NCBI GenBank assembly: GCA_018398805.1
Contig: JAGFBZ010000169.1
Coordinates: 186,001 to 250,000, forward strand
Direction of reading: 5' to 3'
Length of the DNA stretch: 64,000 bases
From: Hirundichthys speculiger
Taxonomy: Eukaryota > Chordata > Actinopteri > Beloniformes > Exocoetidae
A program made the translations under genes and the position numbers. The notes below the pieces were generated by a model, which did not search any database, was not told the origin of the DNA, and saw only the letters and a list, made by a program, of their open reading frames with translations. Position 1 is the first letter of the stretch. The number at the start of each line of letters is the position of its first letter. This document shows positions 27,701 through 39,700 of this stretch, one piece after another.

Positions 27701-30700
27701 CGGACAAATCACGCTTTTTATACAAGAATTAAATCGAGAGGTGGAGCCGTTTGTGCACGTCCACATGTGACGCACGTTGATGCTATTTGGACGCGCTCTT
27801 GAGTTTGCAGAAAGGACAAAAGACACGCCCACTGCCACACCTACATAAGTGAGTATGGGAGTCGGCATAACGGGTAGCAGCTTTAGCGACCGGAAGATTG
27901 CATTGGAGGTTAGCGGAGGTTCCTAAACCCGCAATTTGCGGGTAGCGGCTAGCGGGAAATGTACGATTGGGGCCTAAATGTGCCTTTAAGGATATTTTTG
28001 CTTTACTTTATTTCAAGCTTATCGTCAGTGTAGCGTGACTATCAAGGCCCAAATAGTCACTGAGAGGATTACAGGGATCTGTCTGACGCGCTTGTCCAAA
28101 TTAGAGAAAAACATAAAGCCATATAATCCGTGTATCATTCGTTCTTTCCATTTTCAACTGTCAATCAAAAATTAAAAAATGAAAAAAGGAAGTTTTATTT
28201 CGTTTTTCAATTTTTAATCTGACACAAAAAACAAAAAAATGCCTGTTTTTTTTTCGTATTTTAATTTTAGACTTGGATCAAAAATACGAAGTTAAAAAAC
28301 GGGCCACGGGACCGAACTTGTTTTTAATATTTTATTGGGCCGGTTCACGTGACCCAGAAGTGGCTTCTGTAGCTTCTTTAGGTGCTCAGATGAGTTTTCT
28401 TTTTCTTTAGTGGAGTGTTACGTTATCCAGAAAGCTGCTGTGAAGGAGGCTTTAGGTCTGAATGGGTGATTTAAAAATCACAAATTCTTCCAAATGTTCT
28501 TAGACAGATGTAATGCAGCCGCATGGCACCTCAAAACTGTCCTGAATATTTTTGTTCCAGATCCAGAAGTTCACCCCCAGAACGAGGACTACTGGGGACA
28601 CGTGAACCCCATCGGTCCGCGGGCCTGTTACGATGAGGGGAAGCGTGTGGCAGAGACCATGTGTTACGCCTACATGAAACAGGTGATGATGATAATGTTT
28701 CCTCTGTCCATGAGGTGGTAACTATAGAAAGCAGCTCTCCAGAGAAACATAAAAAGGACTGGAAAGAGTTTATTAGGGATAAATTTAAGAAAGGGAAGTA
28801 CCCAAATAGTAACGGTGTTACAGCAACACAAATGTTTTTAAGTGAAAGTACTTTATTTTGTTGAGGCAACTTTTTTATCAGTGTTGGATTATGGTGATAT
28901 TTTGTACATGCACGCCTCTGCTGCGACTCTTAAACCCCTGGACTCTGTTTACCACTCTGCATTAAGATTCATCACTGGAGACAGCTATGACATCATCATT
29001 GTGACTTGTATTCTAATGTTGGGTGGCCCTCTCTTTCTGTAAGACGTGAAAGACACTGGGTTTTATTTATTTATAAAGCTCTTAATGGTCTTTTACCTCC
29101 TTACATTAGTTCCATGCTTTCTTTTAATGAGGGCTCTTATCAAACTCGGTCTCGTGATTGGATTACGCTGCAGGTGCCAGCTGTTTTTACTGAACTTGGA
29201 AAATCCAGTTTTTCATATTGTGCACCTGCAACTTGGAATAACATGCAGAACTATTTCAAGCTTTCATCGTTTTTATCCATAGGGCAATTTAAATCTTTAA
29301 CTGTATCACATTTTACTTCTAGCTGTTCCTGTTTTATCTGATTATTGTTCTACATTTTAACTACATTTTAACTAAATTTAAATTAAATTTTAATTCATGT
29401 TTTTATTTATTTTTTTACATTTTAATTGTAATTTTACTGTGTTTTTAAATTCTTGTCGTTACTTTTATGTAAGTTTCTCTTTGGCATTTTTTTGTGTCTA
29501 AGTGCCTTAATTGTTGTTATTGTTGTTTCACTCGGCTGCATTGTAAATGAGGTCTCTACCTCAATGTATCTCCGAGTTTAAATAAAGGTAATAATAAAAA
29601 TAATAATAATAATTTGATGATCATATTTTTCACGATAGTCGAAAGGAATCTGTTCTTGTTATTTCACTTAGTCTTTTGTTACATTAAAAACCTCACTAAG
29701 CAGCTGTTTGACAGGCTAGTTTAGTCTCGGTAAACGTATGTAATTACATCTGTCACTGATGTGGGATGAAGAGCATGATGGAAAGACTGATTATAGCTCC
29801 AGTTATGTAAACCGCTTTGATAATCGCTTGACTGACGGCAGCCTTTAATGATCAGATATGATTGATTCCTCTTTCTTTTTCTCCAGGCAGGTGATATTTA
29901 TTTATCTGCCTCATCTCCTGCTGTTCCCCAGCGGCTCATCAATTTTTTTTTTCGCACATTTATCTGGAAGAATCTCTGAAATGGGCACCTTTCAGAAATC
30001 TAGCTGTTGGTTGATTGTGTCGATGGGCGATAATATCACACATTTCATCTGCTGCACAGTCGTATAATCAAAAAATCATTAATATTTCAAAGGTGATGAA
30101 TGTTGAGTGTGCATTAGTTTAAAAAATGGGGGGGGGTAGGCTAAAAGTTTTATTTATGCATAAGAATGTATCCTGACTCACATTTGTTCGTCTAGATGCT
30201 AACATGAATGGCGCGGCAGTCAGGTTCACTAAATGGATGCCCGTGTGATTTCGCCATTTTACGTGTTTATGTGCTCCAGTGTGATGATTAAAACATGCAC
30301 CAGGCTTCAAGGTTGAATTAAGTCGACTCTCTTCCTGATGGAGGTTAGTAATCGGTACTAGTGAGGATACGGGAAGCTTTTCTTAGACGTGAATTATTCT
30401 GCTGCAAAAAATTTATTTATTTTTTTTATTAGGGCTGGGCAGGTTAACGCATTAATTTATTAACGCTGACATTTATTTTTCGTGCGTTAACGCATGTTGC
30501 TCACATGCTTTTGTTTTGAAAAGTCTGTTACTGGCTGCTGCAGAACCGGAAAACAGTAAGCATAAGGAAAATATAAAACACATGGAGAACGGTAAATATC
30601 CATGAACTTTACAGTTCAGGTAGCAACTCAGGTAGCAAGAAGAATTCTGTCTGGAAAAATAATAATTGTAGACTGCAACAAAACTTTGTCATCATTCCTG

Positions 30701-33700
30701 GATGTTCCATCAGATCTGCTCCATGTGTTCACTGTCCTGCTGTTCTCTAGCTGGTTACTGCAGTGTGGCTCCATCTAGTGGCTCAGATGTGTAATGACAA
30801 CAGAGAGTCCAGTCCTCCATTATTAAACTAATTAAGTTCTGTGGCCCGTTTTAATTTCGTGTTTTTGATTCAAGTCTAAAATTGAAATATAAAAAAACAG
30901 GCATTTTTTAAAATATTTTTTTGTGTTAGATTAAAAAAAAAGGGAAACGTAATAAAATGTCTTTTTAGCGTACTGATCACAACAAACATGGCGGCGTGGA
31001 ACTTCGTTAAAGTCTCAGAGGAAGAGTTTGGTGGTTATTTGTGACAAATCACAAGCTTTAATGCGTAAAACCCGATCAGCCACCTACAACATAACAATCG
31101 CTTCCATGGAGTTTTGAAATCGTGCTAACGTGAGCTAACGGAAGCTAATGCTAACGTGTGCAAGCCAGCAGCAGTCTCTCCTCTCCCTCATTCCTCTCAT
31201 CTAAAGCTTCCATGAGATAAAAAAAATAAAAAATAAAAACTACTTAACCTCATTTACTTTAATTAAAGGTATTAATTTAAATGGAACCACAAGCCAAAAT
31301 CCTTTAAATGTAAATCCTTTTCAGTTTGTAATTCTGATGCATGTATTTCCATCAGTTCAAGGAGCCTTTATTTTTAATATCAGTCAGTAATGAACCTTAT
31401 TTAAGTTAATGTAAGATATCAAATAGATTTGTTTGATAGCTTATGAAAATGTTTGAGAGGCTTGTCAATAGTTTTTCATTGGAAAAAATAAATATCTGTT
31501 CATTTAAAAAGTCAAAACTATTTTTTATTTTGTTCATAGTATTGATGTAATGATCTTAGGTATACAGTCATGGAAAAAATGATTAGACCACCCTTGTTTT
31601 CTTCAGTTTCTTGTTCATTTTAATGCCTGGTACAACTAAAGGTACATTTGTTTGGACAAACATAACGATAACCACAAAGATTGCTCATAAGAGTTTTATT
31701 TAAGAGCTGATATCTTACCATTTTCCATGGTTTTCTTGATTATAACCTAAATCACTTACGTTTTTACATCAATAGCTATGGCGTTGTACTGCCAAAAACA
31801 CTGCTTTTATGCATTCAGTGTTTTCTTTTCTGTCTGTTTTAGTCACATGATGACGTTTAGTGGTACCAGGTATTAAAATGAACAAGAAACTGAAGAAAAC
31901 AAGGGTGGTCTAATCATTTTTTCCATGACTGTATGTGTGTGTTATTGGTATCGGCCTTCAGGAGCTGAAAGTTATTAGTATCAGTTTTAAAAAACAGTTA
32001 TCGTGCATCCCGAAGTTGGCCAGTGGAAAAGTCTAGTCTTCAAAGATTCAAAGCGTCATCACAGACAGGAGAGTCGCAGTCAGGAAGTTTAAATAACTGA
32101 AGACGAGCAACTTTCCTGAGCTTGACCGCCATCTGCATACGCTGGGTAAAAAAAAGCCTTCCTTCCTAGATGCCATCTTCGTAGATGCATCTTATTGTCC
32201 TTGCTTCTCACCGTACTGAATGAGTTTAGTCCCATGAATTTCACGTTCCACGTCTTCAGTTGAACAATCTGCATAATTTTCATGTTTTTATTCATGCCGC
32301 ATCACCAAATGTGGGTCCACTTAGCATCCAAGGTGGTTTGTAGCGATGGGAGGGGACGGCTTGACGGGGCCAAGGTTTCTTAGAAAGGCGGAGTAGACGG
32401 CGCGAGTATCCATCATTTAAACGACCTTCTTGATTCCTGCGTTTGTGGGAGAGCTGTATTCTTTCAGAGGGAGCCAGTTTACTTTAGTCTGATTACTTGA
32501 AGGTTTTCCCACATATAATATTGATACTTGGACAAGCTGTCCAGGTAAATTAAAGTATATTAAGGTATATTTTTACTATTGAATTGAGTGAAGCCTACAA
32601 CGGTAGAGCAACGTTTTGATATTGGCTCCTCTTTTAATAAGCAGCTGAACGGTTGTTGCCAACTAGATCTGAAGAGTAGGGTTTTTTTTGTTTTTTTTTT
32701 TTTTTCTCAGGCACATTGAAAACAGTTAATCTCCTTATTGAACAGACTTTAATTACTCTTGCTGCTCCTCTGTTCTTCAAGGACAGAGACAGACTTGGGT
32801 GCATCACACACAGATTTAGCTCTGGTTCAATAGCCGACAAGGACGTGAATGTGAGTGAAAAGGAAAGAATTGAAGGCGTTTTGTCACCTCTAATGGAATA
32901 TAAGTCTGCAGGATTCACAGTTACCGTTCTAATGTGGTCCCACCTGTATGTTGTGGTGTACCCACCACTGCTGTTAGATTTAGTTTCAGTACGTGGTTTA
33001 AAATGAAGAGTCCGGACTACAAGTTACACCTGAGTATTAGTTGCATCTGACAAAAAATACATTGTGAAGAGGAAAAAAAAATATTTACAAATCTCATTGG
33101 GCGATAAGAGTGAGTGATAATTGATCAGCAACCCCAGCAGCAGCTGTTCAAGGACGCTGGTTCCTCCCTCCATCTGTGGACTGGTTCCTCCCTCCATCTG
33201 TGGACTGGTTCCTCCCTCCATCTGTGGACTGGTTCCTCCCTCCATCTGTGGACTGGTTCCTCCCTCCATCTGTGGACTGGTTCCTCCTTCCATCTGTGGA
33301 CTGGTTCCTCCCTCCATCTGTGGACTGGTTCCTCCCTCCATCTGTGGACTGGTTCCTCCCTCCAGCTGTGGACTGGTTCCTCCCTCCATCTGTGGACTGG
33401 TTCCTCCCTCCATCTGTGGACTGGTTCCTCCCTCCAGCTGTGGACTGGTTCCTCCCTCCATCTGTGGACTGGTTTCCTCCCTCCATCTGTGGACTGTTCC
33501 TCCTCCAGTGGACTGGTTTCCTCCCTCCAGCTGTGGACTGTTCCTCCCTCCATCTGTGGACTGTTCTCCTCCTCCTCCCTCCCTCCATCTGTGGACTGGT
33601 TCCTCCCTCCATCTGTGGACTGGTTCCTCCCTCCATCTGTGGACTGGTTCCTCCCTCCATCTGTGGACTGGTTCCTCCCTCCAGCTGTGGACTGGTTCCT

Positions 33701-36700
33701 CCCTCCAGCTGTGGACTGGTTCCTCCCTCCATCTGTGGACTGTTTCCTCCCTCCATCTGTGGACTGGTTCCTCCCTCCATCTGTGGACTGGTTCCTCCCT
33801 CCATCTGTGGACTGGTTCCTCCCTCCATCTGTGGACTGGTTCCTCCCTCCAGCTGTGGACTCGTTCCTCCCTTCCATCTGTGGACTCGTTCCTCCCTCCA
33901 GCTGTGGACTGGTTCCTCCCTCCATCTGTGGACTGGTTCCTCCCTCCATCTGTGGACTGGTTCCTCCCTCCATCTGTGGACTGGTTCCTCCCTCCATCTG
34001 TGGACTGGTTCCTCCCTCCAGCTGTGGACTGGTTCCTCCTCTCCAGCTGTGGACTCGTTCCTCCCTCCATCTGTGAACTCGTTCCTCCCTCCAGCTGTGG
34101 ACTCGTTCCTCCCTCCATCTGTGAACTCGTTCCTCCCTCCAGCTGTGGACTCGTTCCTCCCTCCAGCTGTGGAACTCGTTCCTCCCTCCAGCGGTGGACT
34201 CGTTCCTCCTCCAGCTGTGGACTGGTTCCTCCCTCCATCTGTGGACTCGTTCCTCCCTCCAGCTGTGGACTCGTTCCTCCTCCAGCTGTGGACTCGTTCC
34301 TCCCTCCAGCTGTGGACTCGTTCCTCCCTCCAGCTGTGGACTCGTTTCCTCCCTCCAGCTGTGGACTGGTTCCTCCTTCCAGCTGTGGACTCGTTCCCTC
34401 CAGCTGTGGACTCGTTCCTCCCTCCAGCTGTGGACTCGTTCCTTCCTCCAGCTGTGGACTCGTTCCTCCCTCCAGCTGTGGACTCGTTCCTCCAGCTGTG
34501 GACTCGTTCCTCCCTCCATCTGTGGACTCGTTCCTCCCTCCATCTGTGGACTCGTTCCTCCCTCCAGCTGTGGACTCGTTCCTCCCTCCAGCTGTGGACT
34601 CGTTCCTCCCAGCTGTGGACTGGTTCCTCCTCCAGCTGTGGACTCGTACCTCCCTCCAGCTGTGGACTCGTACCTCCCTCCAGCTGTGGACTCGTTCCTC
34701 CCTCCAGCTGTGGACTCGTTCCTTCCTCCAGCTGTGGACTCGTCCTCCAGCTGTGGACTCGTTCCTCCCTCCAGCTGTGGACTGGTTCCTCCCTCCAGCT
34801 GTGGACTCATTCCTCCCTCCAGCTGTGGACTGGTTCCTCCCTCCAGCTGTGGACTCATTCCTCCCTCCAGCTGTGGACTCGTTCCTCCCTCCAGCTGTGG
34901 ACTTGTTCCTTTCAGCCCAGTTCCCTTTCCTTCTTATTTTTCACTCATTTCTTTTATTCCTGGCATGTTTATTTTCTTTTGAAAGTATTTGAAAGCATTT
35001 ATTAGGACATCATCAGCCTAAAGCAGGAATAGAAACCTTCTGAGTCGCCGTTCTCTGTTTTGCAGGAAGGTGTGGAGGTGAGAGTGGCCAGAATCTTCAA
35101 CACGTTCGGCTCCCGGATGCACATGAATGACGGACGCGTCGTCAGTAACTTCATCCTTCAGGCTCTTCAAGGAGAACCTCTAACCGTAAGCACCTCCAGA
35201 TTTTTACTTCTCCTTCCCAGTCACTCGTTGTTTTATTTCCTCCCGCTGTGCTCGTGACAGGCGTTGGACTCTCCAACTCCCGTGTTTGCATTAAAAGGAA
35301 AATTGATCGATGAGAATTGCTGCTGTTGCCTCCTACGTAACGGGATGAGCGAGTAGAAGAAAGCGCTGATTCGCTTGTTTCGTAGCCTGTTTTCTTCGTA
35401 ACCTCTTGGCCCTGACTTCAGCCGGTTATGCTGATCTTTTCTTTTGAAACACAGTAAATATAATCCGTTTCCTCTTCTTCTAGGTGTACGGAACCGGTTC
35501 CCAAACAAGAGCCTTCCAGTATGTAAGGTAGGTTGGATAACACCAGTCAATACATTAAACGAAAGCAGAACGCTATGTTCCGTTTCATATTTAAATTAGT
35601 GACCCTCTCCCTTCAGAGTTCAGATTTCCGTACAGTAATGATTTTCTAAAGCTGAGTGGTTTCCTTTTTTCTGTTGTTGTAAAGTTTGCTCCGGAGGTCA
35701 TCTCTGGTCTGAAGGATACAGGGATGATGCTTCAGGCTGTATTCAGAAACACGAGCACTTAGAGGTTCAAAGAGTCGGGGAATGTTTGTAGCTCATAAAG
35801 AGATTGTTATCAGAGGATTTGAATGCCGTTTGCTTTCTCTTCAGCGCAGCTGTTGGATAAACTTTTTCTGTGCAGCTTCTGACTGAACTAGTTTGTGCGA
35901 TTTTATCTGTTTCTCCCGTCTGAGGAATCGGAGATCACGGGCGTCCAGCTCTCCTCCAGACTCACACTTGAATTGTTCAGTAATATTTAGGGCTGGGCGA
36001 AGTTAACGCGTTATTATCGCGTTAACGCATTAATTTATTAACGCCGACATTTATTTTATCGCGCGTTAACGCATGTTGCTCACATGCTTTTGTTTTGAAA
36101 AGTCTGTTTCTGGCTGCTGCGGAACCGGAAGATAATTGGCAGGTAAACATGTAGTAAAGCTAAAACGGACATGGAGAACGTTAAAAATCAGTTAAATTAC
36201 AGTTCAGGTAGCAACTCAGGTAGAAATATTAACAATTCTGTCTGAAAATAAAATTCTGGACTGCAACCAAACGTTTGTGGTCATTCCTCCATGTTCCATC
36301 AGATCTGCTCCATGTGTTCACTGTCCTGCTGTTCTCTAGCTGGTTACTGCAGTGCGGCTCCATCTAGTGGCTCAGATGTGTAATGACAACAGAAAGTCCA
36401 GTCCTCCATTATAAAACTAATTCAGTTCTGTGGCCCGTTTTTTAATTTCGTATTTTTGATCCAAGTCTAAAATTGAAATATTAAAAAAAAACAGGCTTTT
36501 TTTTTTTTTTTCGTTTTTGTGTTAGATTAAAAATCGAAAAACATTATAAAATGTCACTTTTTAATTTTTTTAATTTTTGATTGACAATTGAAAATGGAAA
36601 GAATGATTAATACACAGATTGATAAAGTTACTGAACTTTAACATGGACATTTTCATTTTAAAGTTCTCCCAGACGGAGGATTCAACAGAAACAAGGTTAT

Positions 36701-39700
36701 TTGTAACAACTGACTAGTTGAACTCCCCGTTAAAAGTTTCTGCTGTTACCTCAGAAATTACCTGTTTTAATGTTCTCATTGTGCTGAGACACAATCATTT
36801 TGTTGGATGTTGTTTGTAGACTTTTTTTTTTATTTTTTATAAAAACAGGATGACATTAAAGGTGGGGTGGGTGTTGTTTTTTTTTGCAAAACACTTTTAC
36901 AATATTGCCTGAAAACCTTTTCACATTTCCATTGCACCCACTGAAATAAAATGTTTGCAAAAAAAACTAAACATTTTGGTCCAGTCTAGAAGGTATAATC
37001 AGAGAAAAACTCTGACCAATCAAAAAAGTGATCATCACTATTTTGATTGGCTGCCTAATACGTCCATCAAATATCACCCCTCCCTCCCTCCCTCCCTATG
37101 GTTCATGCAGTCGTGAATCATGTGAAGGCGTGGTTTCGAGGGGTGAGCTGAAGAGGAGGAGGCGGAGCCTTTGGGAGGAGGGAGGGAGTGTATATTTTCA
37201 AAATCTCACTTGAGTTGGATTGCTGGAACCGTTTTTCAAACAACACCTACTCCACCTTTAATGCCCTGGCAGTGGCAATAAGCTTTATTTTATTTTACAT
37301 TTTTAAGATGAGATTTACACTAAATATGTGTTACTGACAAGTGCTGATGTTAAAAGTGTTTGAACAACAAATGTTATGACACTTTAGTTCATATGGCAGC
37401 AGAACATTTACATAAAAGAGCATTTTACTCTACTTTTGAATTCATTATTTGATTTTCCATATACAATGCGATTAATCGTGACTAATCAGGGAAATCATGC
37501 GATTAATCGCGATTAAAAATTGTAATCATTGCCCAGCCCTAGTAATATTATGAACTGTTGAAGGAAGTCATAAAGCATGTCTTTTAATAGTTTTTTCCTG
37601 TTTTTTTTTGTTTTTTTTCTCAGTGATCTGGTAAATGGCCTCGTGCTGTTGATGAACAGTAACATCAGCAGTCCCGTCAATCTGGTAGGTTCTTTCTGGA
37701 AATTGGCGGCAAAAAAAAAAAAAAATAGACCAGTAGATCAATGTGATGTGAGTGTTGTCTTTGTTTAAACGTTGCAGGGAAACCCAGAAGAACACACCAT
37801 CCTGGAGTTTGCCCAGCTCATCAAAAGTCTTGTAGGTAAGGCAGTAACCGGCGTACATTTAACCATGTCAGAGCTGGACACGTGACCGTCACCGCCCCCC
37901 TGATCAGAATATCTTACTGCAAAATACGACGCCGGCCGTCAGCATGCAGCTGACTCACGAATAGTGATGGAACGGTTAGCGGTGTTACGGTAAAGCGCGG
38001 TAGAATTTTACACGATAACGATTACCGTTTATGTTTGACTTCATCTCATTATCGCGGTCGATTACCAGGATGTGTAATATCAGCCTCATTCAAGTCTGTT
38101 AGCGACTCGCGACGTGAATTTGTAGCTTGTAACATCGACATTATAACGTTAGCATGAAGTAAAGTGGTGATAGCACGCAGGACATTGAAAAAATGACCGT
38201 AACGATGTTCTTCTGATGCAGTTAAAATTTTTATTTATTCCATTAACTGATCCGACAACCATAACGCCGGCAGTTAGTGCCACAGCGGTCCAAAAACAGC
38301 TAACCAATAACAGGCAGCTACCTTTATACCTGACCCTCAGGTAACAACACAGCGACACCCACAGACACACAGAGTGAACTACAATTCAGAACAACATATT
38401 TGGCTCCTAAACAACTGTTTCTTTATTTACACATTTATACGTATTTAAGGTTCAGCTTGAAGTCCAAAGTTTATTTCATTTGAACTTCACTATAATTTTT
38501 TTTCCTGATAATTGTTTGCATGTTTTGACCTACTATGGTTTTTAAAGTGTTTATTTGAATTTTTACCAGACAAATAAGCTTTGTTCCTGTTATTTACTTT
38601 GTTCATATTTAAAATAAAACCTCTTTCTGTGCCACTTGTTTGCCCTTTTAATGTGAAAGTTTCATTTTGATAAGATTTTGGCTTCTGATGTTTTAATAGA
38701 GAAAATCACAAAATTTTGTGAAATTATTAAAATGTATGTGTTTTTTAGACATTTGTACAGCAATCAAGAATATCGCGATAATATCGTAAACCGTGATAAT
38801 TTGGTAACTTTAATCGAGATATCAAATTTTCCATATCGTTACTTCCCTAATCACGAACAAACACGGGAGCGTGTCGAATCATAATCTGTTCTTCCCTCTC
38901 TTTTACCCCCCCCCCCCCCACAAACACAGTGAGCCGAAGCCAGATCCAGTTCCTGTCGGAGGCCCAGGACGACCCGCAGAGGAGAAGACCAGACATCCGT
39001 AAAGCCAAGATGTTGCTGGGCTGGGAGCCCGTGGTACGTGACTCACGCCGTTTATAGACTGGGAGGAACTGGACCGCTGTGACATCACGTTTAGCTTTAT
39101 TGAAGAGTAGGGCTGTGGCGATACACTAATCCCATGATACGATACACGATACAATATATTCAGCTCATGATACGATACATATCGATATTCATCTTACAAT
39201 ACATTTACATTATTTTCCGAAAGATTTTAACGGGACAAAGTGATTTTGGTGACATCTTGTGAGTGTTCCAATGACTTTGTTTGAATTAATTGAACTGAAA
39301 GCATCAATTACACATTATATGGCTGACAGGCAGCTTGCTAATGCTGGACAAAATGAATAAAAGACAACATGATAGCGGAGCTCCATCTCGTTCACCATGC
39401 GCCTAAAGCCGTGCGTTTTCCACCACTGAATACGATCTCAAATCCTGACTAATAAAGTAGCAATGGACTCCGTAATTTTATGCTAGTTGAAGTAGATGGA
39501 AACTGGTGGTAACAAGCGCCGTCACTGTCCAGCGTGGTTTGTTTCGGATCGCACCGCAACTTCTTGGGCTAGCTCTCAGTTAGCATTAGCTTGTCCGGGC
39601 GGTGACGTTTCAGGTGGGCTCGCAGGTTGGTGGTGTTTCCAGAGTACTTCACGTTTGCAAACCGCCATACTTTTGTCTAAATCTTTACGCTTTCCTTTTT

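Noticed and set aside
28494..28560. Extension of uxs1 exon 9 upstream
   Set aside because: The sequence before 28561 ends in a clear acceptor TTTGTTCCAG, and the exon 8-9 phase works only with the start at 28561.
33157..34910. Possible CRISPR array
   Set aside because: Repeats are directly tandem with no unique spacers, in a vertebrate genome.
33121..35005. Overlapping open frames of 404-623 codons on both strands
   Set aside because: They come from a 24-bp repeat, whose length is a multiple of three. They overlap in several frames and sit inside a uxs1 intron.
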